From: Branchiostoma floridae
Taxonomy: Eukaryota > Chordata > Leptocardii > Amphioxiformes > Branchiostomatidae
Direction of reading: 5' to 3'
NCBI RefSeq assembly: GCF_000003815.2
Contig: NC_049992.1
Span: 8,637,283-8,701,282, forward strand
DNA: 64,000 nt
The translations under genes were made by a program, and so were the position numbers. The notes under the pieces are model-generated. The model did no database searches and was not told the origin of the DNA. It saw only the letters and a program-made list of their open reading frames with translations. Positions 26,801-39,930 of the stretch are shown here, one piece after another (positions within the stretch are counted from its first letter, which is position 1; each line of letters opens with the position of its first letter).

Positions 26801-29800
26801 TATGACCGAATGGCAGGGCAGGTATAACTGTTGTCCAACGGAATCCACAATACCTATATTCTTTCAATTTCTACTTCTATTGGCTGTTATTTCTTTTCTC
26901 CAGTCTTGACATGTAGGTTAACACAACCAGTCCATTGCATACATGACTAATAGAAGAGGCACCTGTGTCTTCCACTCATCCAAAACTCAAGAGGCCCAAC
27001 TGCACAATAGAGAAAGCTAGCTATACGTTTTTCTGCATAGGTCACTTCTATAACTGGATGGCAGGGCAGAGTCTAACAGTATCCACAATACCAACCCATT
27101 TTTCATTTCTCCTTCTATTGGCTGTGACCATCCAGAGGAACTATCTTATTCCACAGGCATCAAATTGACCCAACATGGTAAACATACAATAGTCGTATCT
27201 CTATTTCTTAGCTTTACTCCCAGCTGGACATGTAGAAGTAACCATGTTCTATCAGTTCTTTTCATATTGAAAGAAATCCTCTTGCAAAAAAACTGCAGTG
27301 TAGAATCAAAAATACTGGTAAATGTGTGCTTATATAAGTTATGTACACAGGACATTTGCCACTCTTCAAAATGGAAAGACAAATTCTTAAGGAAAAAAAA
27401 GCAGGTTTCAACATCATAGATCATAATCCAAATGCCGAAAATATGACAACTATGAGTAATGTGCGTGGCACAGAGCGCTTTTCAGATTTCCTTACGACGA
27501 CATGACAAAAAGCCTTACATGTTTCCTTCACATTAAAACTTTTCAATGAAATTTTCCACCTTTGGCGGAAGTCCTACAAATTTACTGGTACCTTCTGGGT
27601 AATAAATCACCTGTGCGGGAAGGATCTATGCCCAAAGGCAGGGATTTGTAATAAAAAAACTAACTCCAAGATCTCAGACTCTAGAGTTTTCAACATTCTC
27701 TGCAGAGCATCACTACTGTTCACCTAATAATATGTATCTTATTTTTTAGACCCTCAAAACACTCCCATATGTTACACTCCACTGTTTTCTTTCTTTTTAT
27801 GAACTGATGTTTCCTTTCTCTTTATGAACTGAATATTAACAGTTTGATACAGAAATTGTCATGTTCTATAAAATTTGGATGTAGTTTTATAAAAATTGTT
27901 TCAAAAGAAACCATTCCAAAGCCCTGTCCTTATTTGGACATGAGGAATGACCATTGGTCAAGTCAGATGGCAGCCATGTTGATTTCAAATTCTAATTCCT
28001 AATGGCCTTGACGTATGGTAAATACAACTTTGACCTTGAATGGCAAAACATGTTTTATTCGTAATATTTTCATTTCTGCTGTATTTCTTGACATTTGGAA
28101 TTACCATTCATTTTCTTCTGCCTTGACATGAGGTACATACATTGACCACGCCCTTTTTTTCCATCTGCACATTTCCTACCATCCAGTTTGTCCACAAGTA
28201 AAAGTCATGTCAATTTATTTTCATCTGAATACCATTTCAAATTCCTCAGCAATGCAACCACAAAACAACAGATAATGGTTACAATGTTTATACAGAAACA
28301 ACCCTTTAAATTGATGACAGAAAATTCCTGTATTATTAACTTGACCTTGTACTGGTCATTTCAAGGTCAAAGTATTGACCAGTGGCTATCTCACTTCAGC
28401 CATTTTCCTTCTCTTTGCCGTCAAAACTGACCACGCCCTATTTTCCAAAATGCAGCTGGCAACACCACAAGTCCGTCAGAGCGTATTTAGATTCTCCAGC
28501 CTGTGCCTACTATGATTAACATCAACCCAGGGACTCGGCTACTCCCAGAACAGGTGCATGCCTCTGACCCCTACTGACCTATGATGTCATAGCCTGACAT
28601 CACATGACTACTGCCAGGCCTGAACCACAACAAAGCCTACTCACATCTGACCATGTTTCCTCATTACAAATTCAACTGTAATGTGGGTTTTTTTATAGAA
28701 GAGCCAAAAGCATCACCATCACAATTTTGGATAGTGCATTTTGTACATTATGCCATCTTTTTCAAAAGACACAATGTGTGTATCAAAATTCATCATTATG
28801 TATTTCTTATTCTACAAATATAAAATATCACTGATTATATCAAGTGAATTTGAGTGAGGATAAACAGGAAGGAAGTGAGATGTTGACTGTTTACTAATAG
28901 AAACGTTTTCATTGGTCGTTAACATTAATCTCGCCCGTGTCCCTCCAAGCAATCAGGCCCAACTGCCAATCATTCCTGTAATTAACATGCGTGCCAGATT
29001 CTCCTCCCTGCTCCTCTGTCATCTTTCCTCCTGGGTGTGAGCGTCGCCATGCCGACCATTCTCAGGCCACCCTACCCGTCTGCGGGGACGTTACCTTTGT
29101 TGGCAGGCATTTGGGAAATTTCCTATCTACCGCCACGGCTGAAACAGCCACAGCCTTTTTTGGACTATACTAGAGCTGGGGAAATGGTGGGCTTTCTCAA
29201 TAGTACATGGCAAGCCCATTGACAACTATAGTCTTCAGAATCTCAGCCAAGATAAAAAAGAATACCAAAATCAAATAAATGCTACAGCATCAGACGTCAG
29301 AATAGCAGAGAACGTCAACTTGAAATGAATCCCTCATAAATTCTCTCCTATTCAGCCGACTCTTGGGATAAAATGGTGACATCCCATCAGATTAAGGAAA
29401 GCCATCAAATTTGTTGGTCCAAATAGACTCCGATCCACCACAACATCAATTCTGCTGATATATTGACCAGATACACTAGAGTGCCTGTACACGTGATGAA
29501 TCAACTGGACTGAATATGCTTATCTTCCCTTTCATGCAATTTCAAAAGCCACACCCAATGAGCATCAATACATATCCATCTACATTGTATACCTGCTACA
29601 ACTCCAAAAAGCTATTACATCACATTCAAACTCCATGTTGCCTTAGACTTCTTGTCCAAGGAAATTTTACGTCTACTTCAACCGTTCCGCAAGGAACTTC
29701 CTTCGCAGGAAACCGAGGCAGTTGGGGCCACGCCCGTTTCCACGTGCTGATATATAGGACAATGATTTTAACGCCAACTTATCCAACGTCAGAGAGCGCT

Positions 29801-32800
29801 CCATAGCGGCAAAGACGTGCAGGGATGTGCACGTCATCACGTCAAAACATTTTCATATACCGGCATGCATGTGTGATTTTCTTATTTTGCAGAATAAAAT
29901 GTATCATAATAATATTCCATTGCAGCAAGGGCAGGTAACAAAACATAAATTGTACCATAGCCACGTATATATAGCTTCGCGCTTTTGTTCAAAGCATGCG
30001 GCGGGTTTCTTCGGTAACACGTGGGGACCACACCCATTACTCGCGCATAGCTAATGAGGTAAGAGCGCGCTCCCATATCATCATCGTAACCTAGCAACGG
30101 GATGCTGACTATATTTCTAGGGTGTAATGTATGTAACTGGTTCATCAAGCGCGGTTCACTGTTAGCTGTCCGTTTTCTATGTTACCAGCACCATTTAAAT
30201 TTTAATGCCGCGTTGGCCTTAGCTCTATGGTCTATGTCCAACTCGCATGCGTATTTTCTACCACAACGTACGAAAATGAGAGGAATAAAAACAATCATCT
30301 TCCCAGTGAAAAACTATAAAAACAAAGAACACGCCAACTATAAAATATCTTAGTTTTCATGTCAGCTCAGATACATGCATGTTTCTGCTGCTATTTTAAA
30401 ATACGGGTTTACAGTGAACGTTGATTTGCTTGGTGTGGAGATGGAGGTCGGACAGCTTTGAAGAAAGCAAGGGATAACAATCTGTCAATCATCTTCATAT
30501 CAAAAGTATAGAACATGATGCAAAGAGGCCCCCTTTATGTGTGATTTTATCATGATACTATACAACCAAAATCACTTAATAAAATAAATATTCCTAGTAA
30601 CTGTAACTGCAGAAGAGATTTGTGTTAGATAAATGCTAATATTGCAAATCCTCATGACAAAAATACACTGTAAAATGTATGATTCTCATCACAAAACGAG
30701 CCAGATCTTTCACCAAATCTGAAGTGCCCCAAAAGGTGTCATCCATACATTCCTGTACGAGTGGGCTGACATGTGAGCAGTGCTGCACAATGCTTAACGG
30801 CAAATATTAATCAGGCTAAAAGCATACACAGGTTGGAAAATGCCACATTGACTTCACACCCACACAATTTTACATTGTCACATGAGAGAGTGATGAAATG
30901 ACCAGGGGGAAAAGATCATACATTCAATGTTCCTCCTGTCCTATATAATCAATAGGAAGTGTCAATTTACATTACTGCTACCCTAACAATAGTAACATCC
31001 ATCACTTTCAAAAATCCCATTTCTTTGCATACAAGAATGGCATACAGTAAATCGTACCTATACGTATTCATTCCAATAAAGTAATGGCCGAATCTAATGC
31101 CATTGACTGAAATTTTCAAGTCTAGGTGACACGCCTATCTCCTCTAGTAAAATGGTGTCGTAGCATTCTCATCGCTTAGCAACGGCATAGTACTCGACCA
31201 CGTGTTGGAAGGGTAGGTGCGCCACCACTGCGAACATGTACGATACACATGAAATGGTCCGCTACTACCTCGCGCATATAACACCACGAGATGTACATGA
31301 AACGATTATCATAGCTACATTGATGAAGGTTAGACATCTGGGTAATTAGATACTCCAAAAAGCAGCTACTCAAGCAACTGGATATGATTTTGGAAACGGT
31401 CAGACATTTTTGCAGCCTAGCCAATAGAGTATTGGCAGCTAAATGGCAATTTTAGTGTGCTAAAGGTTAAACAATCCGTGCAACGTGTTTCTTCAGAGAT
31501 GTAAAATATGCATCCCTGAAAGCTTTGATATAAAAATTGACTTTTCTGGGAGCAACTTGCCAGTGACAAGTCCACAAGGGTGCTATCAGTACCAACCACA
31601 AGCTAAAAGGGAGTGTCCTGTCCAGTGTCAGCCCACTATCAAACATTGCTCTAGGTCCATGCCCCTACAGTGAACGACCATTCAGAGCGAGTATTGGGCT
31701 GTACAGCCACCTGAGAACTCGCACAACCCAACCCACCTAGCAGAATGATGGCTGACTAAGGGATCCTTCGCCAGCTTACGTACCAACAACATACAATGTG
31801 TGTCTACACACTCACTATCCATTGTTTGATTATATACTACAGCTACAATTTATACACTCTCACAATAAATGTTCCTTCTGTTGCATTTTTTACCTTCGCC
31901 AAGGTCATGTTTTAGAGACGATTTGTGAGTAGTGTTTGTCTGAACACAGAAACTCAAGAAGTCCATGTCTTCTGTCTACTTCCTGGAATGGCAAAGGAAC
32001 TTTACACAACCTCTCCTCTAAGAAGCGAGACAGCATTTACACAGCAATCATGACATATTGGTTCTCGCTCCAGTCTTTCAGCTCTCAATTCAAAAGTAAA
32101 ACTTTCAGATTCAGAAGTATTTTACCATTTATCAACATGCGCATCAGGGCTTCCATCAGTCAGAACAGTTTTGTACAGCTACATTATTACATCTCCAACC
32201 CTGCTGAGCTTCTGCTTCCTCCAGTTAGTTTTGCATTTTATAACGAGCTCTTGTTCTAGGGAATCTAGAAACTTTTCCAGCTCCTGAGGCTTACTTAAAA
32301 AGTTAAATTTTCCTAACCAAGGCGTGGACGATGGAATCTGAGATGTTAGAACACATCAGACATCACACTTCGTCCCACCTATCTAACAACTTGATCCTTT
32401 CCATTCAGATTCCAGGCTGGTCTTGACCTTCACTGTAATTCTGCCCCTCTCGGAGCCTGCAGGATTATTTTTACTCTCAGAGGTGTCCTCAGACAGCACG
32501 AACAAACGAGCGCTTCCAATTTGTCCCATCAAGCTGCGAAAAGAAGATTTCCCGACGTCTGAGGAAGATTTTGCCCATAAAACGAGCAATCTGTCATCCA
32601 CTTTCCGAGACGAAGGGCCTGCAAACTACGCTTCTGTGCCTAACAAGTCTCACGGGACAGCAAGTGCATGGGCCAATTGAGGAGAGCGCCATTTAGTGGG
32701 CAAGATTTCATAGCTGCTTCCTAAATTCTTAGTCTTAGGGGAGAAACAAGAAAGGACCATGACAGACATACCCCGGAGAGGAGTTGGTGTAAGTTTTAAC

Positions 32801-35800
32801 AAGACTCCATCAGAAATGCACAGAAACAAGATACAGGCATGGAGACAGCGCAAGCCGATTATCGTCTGAACGCTTTGAATGGTGCGGTTAACGCCATAAT
32901 TTAATCTCCTTAAAAATTAGTTACAAATTTCCTCTCATTTACAGTCAGGGAAACCATCCGCCATTTACTTCATAATCTTCAAATTTAGGTCAGGCAGATA
33001 CTGCTCTCAGCTTAGACATTCCCAGGAAGGCAGCTAACAATCTCAAAATGTCTCGTTATTACATCCAGTAGTGAGTTCCTCTGTCATGACAAGAGATTGA
33101 CGTGTTCTCCCAAAACACTGTTCGTTGTCGCACGTAAATTGATTTTCTGTGTCAAAATTAATTTAGACCTGATACAGGGACATAGAAGACCATTCTGTGT
33201 ACACAAAACTAACATCCTGTGGAAACTCAAATCTACCAAAAAAACTGGCGGGGGAAATAGGAGTGAAAAGGGGCTTAGAATTAAGTTGAATTTGCTGTGT
33301 CATCCAAAATAAAGAAAATTCGGCTTTTTTCATGACAAACTTTGCGGCTGGAATTCAATTTTCTATTTACTACAAAAGTATAGCCGTAAAAACCCTGTGA
33401 TCCGCACTACAACCGCGGCCTACGTGCAGGTGTAATGCGTCGCCCTGAATTTCATTCTAACTGAGGACCATGAAATGCGATGGCTAATCACTGCCACAGT
33501 TTTCCGGATGCCACCCAACGTCCAAAGATCGCATCGCCTTCTCAGCACGTCCCTGAAGGCGCGCTATTGGTTGCGCCACATCCCGTTCGCCTCGCTACCC
33601 TCCCGATAAACCCGTCAGTAGATAAATGGCAGGCGACATGATTCTGATGCATCTAATCGCACCAGTGGCGTGTACAAGATGGGCCTAATGCCACCGAGCC
33701 GCCCCCAGCTTGGCGGAGATTATACGGGGTGTGGCAGCAAATACTGATGCCAATCAACTGTCACGCTGCTCCGTCAACCTCTCACAGCGATCTCAAATAA
33801 AGTTTTCTACGATTCTGTTCAAAGAGACTTCCGCACAACTGTGCATTACCCAACCAGAGCATCAATTTCGCTTTACGCTCAAAGAAAAAAACTTCAAATC
33901 TTCAATTCCCAGATTTCTGCAAGTTGCCTAGGTCGGCAACAGCTAAGATTGGTTGCGACGCGGAGAAGAAGAAAACACCTAACTAATCAGATGTTTCGAC
34001 GGTCCATTATCTGGTCCAAAGGCAGTGATGTATGTATGGCTGAGGGACATAAGGGACGTATTGACAGGCTGGTATCTGGAGAATCTATGGAGCGAGGAAG
34101 GCTATAAAACAATCCGTCTGCATGGACGGAGATACAAACGGCCCATTTCCCGCTAGCAGCCAGGCATCATGATTAATTAAATCACCACTACATCATTAGC
34201 ACCACCTAGAGGATTAATGCGCGCGTTCGCTCGCCGAGCACGTGTGCAACTCGTAGCCACGTGGAGGACGGCGGAATCCGACGCTCGCCAACGTCGCAAC
34301 GGCTAGCGCGGCCCTTCCCCCGCGTCTCTCTCCCATCCCCCTTCCCCAGCATCGCCCCAGTTATCTTCCCTCCTGAATACCCATTGCCTGGATCCTGCGC
34401 TATTTTCCCTGGCTATTAAAGAGATCCGTGTCTGGTATGATGGAGTGTGTGTCAGGGAAAGGTGAGGCCAGCCTCCTCTGGTGATTGATGGCCGGACCAC
34501 GTTTAATGCTGCCCAAATCACCACGCATACATAACAGACATAACGTCAACACACAAGGCTTCAGTCATCTTCCAACATTGCTCTTATCCTCCAACAGATC
34601 TCCCCAGTCTCTTCATGTATCGACAACAAACAGTCTCAGAGTTGGGGAGAGTAATTTTCCAGACGATGCCCAAATCAGAAGATACCCCTGCCTCAGATGT
34701 GAGATGAATTATGGATGCTGCAGCCGAGCCCGAATCAATGCCAGCATATTGACCCCGAGCTACGGCGGGATGAATGCATTAGGCAGCCTGCATGAAATGA
34801 TGCTATAATGGGCAATAGTACCTGTGCAATACACTCTGCTGAAGGCCATAACAGGGGCCCAGGAAAGAGATTTTCAACACAATTGCAACACTCCAAAATT
34901 TGCTTGTTCTGTCTCCTTACGGTTCGAAATCGTGCCCGTTTTCCCGCGCGGCGACAGGCGAATGGGCGCCTTGACATCTTAAGCCCCATTTCCATATTTG
35001 TCGTGCCGGCTCCACCCAGGGGCCCCGGTTGCGTGGTTACCATTCAACAACCTGACCACGTGATGCATTACAGATGTCGGCGCGCCGATACAGCCCTCCA
35101 CGTGTTTAATGTAAATAATCCGATCATCGACCACGTGGTCCGCGCGATGCGTGCTCCAAAGTGCGCCCAACTCCCACAAATTATCGAAAAATGCAAGAAA
35201 CCCCAAAAATTATACATCAATTTAAACTTTCCCCGCTGTAGCCGGCCGTTTCGCCGATCCCCATGCCTTGCGCCTGTGACGCGCGGTGCGCTAAGTTTAA
35301 GACCCCATTGATAATGCGGCACTGGAAGGAAAGCCTTCTGCCCCGAATATAAAGGTTACTGCCGCTTCCCCCATAAAACCTCCTTTCTAATTTCCTGCAT
35401 GCATTTCCCAGGGGGCCCACGGGGCTGCCCAGGTCAACTCTCAGGGAAGCTGTACCATCACTGTCGGTATAACTACTACAGCGGGGTGCTCTACGGGAAT
35501 TCCTCCAGCAAACTCGTCTCCTTGAAACTTCTGCTGAGGGAATCCGTGAAACTTTTCGTGGAAACATAAATAGATTGCTGGAGTAATTACTTTATCATTT
35601 TTCTGCAGTAGGGTAGATAAGGGGAGGGAGAGCTGCCCCTGCTCTGCCCATTAGAACTGGGCGCCGCAGTCGGCTCGGGGATGATTTACAACCCAGCAGC
35701 CTCATCCCACCGCGGCCACGCCATCAAGATATTAAATGGCAGAGGGCATCCAAACGGGGCCACTGCAAAGGAAAACTACTGACACCATTTTCTCTCTGCG

Positions 35801-38800
35801 AAAGGGAAATCCCTCTATCATATCATGTCTCAGGCAAATGGGCCTCGCTCAAGCCTGCCACATAAAGTGCTTTTGGAGACCTTGATGTTTGAAAAGGGTA
35901 AACATTTACATGGACTGAAGCTGCACAGAGTGTGGAGGGGGATTTTATTGCAATATCGGCAGAGCAGGCACACCTCCGTTTCTGAGCTGAATTCAAAGGA
36001 ACGAGAATTCGGAACATCTATGTGCCGCGCGCTTTGGTATAGAAAGTTGCAAATCACGTGCGAAAGATAGCTCGCTACCAAAACGCATTTCCCGCCGACG
36101 AACATCAGTCGAATCTGATTCAGCGATGCCGCGGACAAACCATCACGCAGGACGGTCACATGACCGCCCGTGCTCATAAATCTATGCGTGGTTCCCGCGC
36201 CCTCTCCACGCAGTACAGCCATGACATCGGACTGTCCCTCAGGAAGAAATTAATCGAGGGCAAATTGACGGGCAGGAGTCAGTTCACAGACTGCTTTACC
36301 TGATAATTAACCAATGAAAGCGAAGGACGCAAACCAGTCGTACAGAACCGGGGGCGCTGGACGGCGCGAAACTCCACACAGCGATTAACGCTAAACCTGC
36401 ACCGACAAACACCATTGGCCACACTGCCCTAACATATTCCATAGCCCGACCTGGATACAGGGACAGCCCTGGCCATACAAGGTAAGTATGGGTGAACCTC
36501 GTTGGTATTCACTCCACACCATGGAAGCAATTTGTGGCAGAGCCCATGCTCTCCACATTCCCATGGTCTATTTGACATTTTGCCCATTAAAGCTCAGCCC
36601 GTGTGCAGAGCCTCAGGTGCCATGGGCAGGGTCCTCTACCTGGTAATAACGACTCCGAGCGGGGATATTGGGGTCACCGACCCTTTCCAGCTATCCGCAA
36701 CATCTTACGCGTCCTAAATCGACAAACTTTCTGCGCCTGCTCCGACTGTCTCAGCAGCTGTGCATGCCTCTACATATTCCACGCCAATCACAAAGGCGCG
36801 CCCGCGCTCGCCTCGTGCAGTTTGTCGTTGGCGCCTGGACAGGTGACTGGCTGCTCGCGAAAAGCCGTAGTATCGTCGTCATGGAAACAACATACATGAA
36901 TGCAAAACAGTTTCTGTAAAAACCATGCGTTATCGGACATGTTACTTTCAAACGTCTGATGGGTGCCGAAAGCGACACCAACAGAACAGGACATCCAGTC
37001 GGCTACATTACACCTAGTACTACAGGTATTCTGGCCTATTAACTGGTATGGTCGCGCACTGTCTATTGTCAAATAAACCTGTGCATTTGCAGCATTGCAT
37101 CTTCATGGAGATAGCATGTCTCGTATCCTCTAACAAGCAACATGCAGATCCGACAAAGGTTCATCTGACAAGTAACCCCTATCGCCTCAAAAGTACAGCT
37201 ACAAGACATCTCCCGACACTACATGGATTAATACTGTCACAACGTCCAATTTCATACAGAGCAGATGCGAGCTCAACTGAGCACTAAGAGCAGAGGGCAA
37301 GAGACGAGGGGCGTCGGACCTGTCAATCACCACGGCAACCGTGTAACAGGTGTTTTCTTACGCAGCTGGCTCTCGGGAAGGCTGCTAAAACCATGCTGAC
37401 TCTTCCATTGTCTCACATACAGCTAACGCTAATCTGTACCGCAGGTACTAAAAGTCACATAACTCACAAGATTTGAACGTGGCAAGCTGCAGATTGCACT
37501 CCAAAGACTATTGCAGCTAGCTGGTCTTTCATAAGCTACAATTATTCTTACATGTCACACATTTGGACAATTTGAGTTCTTATGTGTAATAGTTTATGAC
37601 ATTTCCATGCTGTGACTAATATCAGCAAACAAGGCACTTGGAGTTAGTTCCTAAGACGTCTGCATGTCCAACTGCATACCGAGCATCAGTACAAGCATTT
37701 GCTTTGTAAAACTTGGTACAGAGATGCACTCACTCCAAATCCTTTTCTTTTCACAAGTTAATAATACAACCTCGTTTCTGATGATGCACTTCTATACGCG
37801 ACACAGGTCCAGTGTTTAAAACGTATCAAGAGGTTTTACGTGTGGAAAATGGTCACAAGACATTGAGATTTACGGGTTATTTCTGACCTAACAGCTGCAC
37901 ACAAGTGATTTGTTATCTCAACCTTGTGGATGTCTTTATCACAAGAACTGTGAATCAACAACATCTTATCACATGGGCCACAATACTACATCGATGTGTC
38001 ATTAAACACAGTGAAGCATACGTTTAGAGCTTTCTTCCAGCTATCCGTAACCCATGAATATCTCTATTCTTATTGGTGATCTTTCCCAAACTGTGAGTGA
38101 AGGACAATGATGGTTCAGCGTTCTGTAGCTCGAGAACTCCTCCCAAGAGCCATTGCTCAGTAAGCTAATGCTCAGTAAGCTAAGTAGTTACGGAGTAGGC
38201 AGGAACTGTTCTTGTAGCACATTTCAATTGTAGGATTTTTCGTACGTTCAGTTGAAGATGCCAAAAGTTTCGGTTGGTTTTGAGAAATTGTAGCTACTCC
38301 TGAAAAGTCCCAGAAGAGTTAGCTCTCCTGGAAAACCTTCAACTGCCAAGTTTAAAATGTACAACTACTCTGGAACTGTAAAGGCTATCGGCCTACGAAT
38401 TGGTAATGGTAAAGACGGGGGAAATGTTGCACATTGTAATGTAGGACAAGACATCTGTGTGCCTTCCACATGGTATTTTCTAGATCTTTGACTTGAGTCT
38501 CACATTTCATACAAGTCTGTTGATCACATGGGCTGTTTTGCTCACTTTTTCACAATTTCAAATTTTTACTCTAAAATCTTGACTTTCATTTGAAGGGTGC
38601 AGATTTTTTTATTTGACACTGCGGTCTGCCATGCCAATTAATCATTTTCCTGTTGGTCAACAATAGGCTAGCGGACAATTTCTTACAAAAGTAGGGCATT
38701 TTGGGCACAAAGACACTGACCATTTTAACCTGTATTTCCATACATATATCAGCTCAAAGGGCAGTTTTAATCTTGTAACTATGAAACTCATTTAATCATA

Positions 38801-39885
38801 CTTATGATGCATTGTAAATCGTGTTGACAGGTCATGCCATGTAAACCTTCACCAAAAAAAAAAGAAAAATTCCCAAGATAATTTTACATGTGCAACTGTG
38901 CAAGGAAGGAAAGCCAGCAAATGACATGAAAATCACAAAATAGAACCTTCCTTCCAATGGCAGTTCCGTAACACGGAAGTTGAATTCTCTGCATGTTTCT
39001 CTCTCAATGCAACACAACAGCATATAAAGTCCTCGGTTCACTTTTCTCCAGGCTTTTGCAAACCTACAGATACATGTTGACTCTCGCGGTAATTTCTATG
39101 CCTGACCCCTTCAGTATGTGGTTAGCAAACCAACAAAAATGCTTGAAAACCTTTTTACATTAATTTTCTTGCTTCTACAATATTCTGCCATGTGTGTCTA
39201 CAATTTTGCACTTTGCCCAGCCTTTGTGCTTTCCAAAACATGACGACGGAACATCATGGCCCTTTGTTTCCCATGTGCCACCTCCTCAACACCATATTTG
39301 GAGTGTGCAGGGTGAAAGGTCATAGCACACAGAAGGGTGCAACTGGAAAGCCTCCTTCAGGCCCTTCCACTCAACACGGCCAACAGGATTTCTGGCCATG
39401 ATCATGAACTTCAAACATCTCCAGTTTTAACCTTCATCTTTACACTGTGCCTACATTCTTTACAAGTACAGAGAAGCACTACTTCATTCAACATGCACAT
39501 TCTGCACCTTTATGACATGCAGAAACCCAACACAAAGGTATATATATATATATATATATCAGAGCTCGAAATTCATTTTTGGGATTAGGTGCACTGGTGC
39601 ACCCAGCTTAAAAAAATGGGTGCACCAAAATATTTGTGGGTGCACCGCTTAAATTTAAGTAGAATGTAAAAAGAAAACTAACAACAAAACTCAGTTACAA
39701 GCTATCAAATTCTTAAACAAGTAACATTACAGACATTTTTTATTTTATTAACACTTAGATCTCAAAAATATAATGTATAGTAGTATACTCTATATTTTTC
39801 CATACATAAACCTAAGAAAATATTTGGGTGCACTACTTCATTCAACATGCACATTCTGCACCTTTATGACATGCAGAAACCCAAC

Positions 39886-39930
<45 letters not shown>

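Noticed and set aside
34808-35311. A 167-codon plus-strand frame in the YBX intron
   Set aside because: GC-rich DNA lengthens chance frames; no domain, no splice context, and other frames overlap it on both strands.
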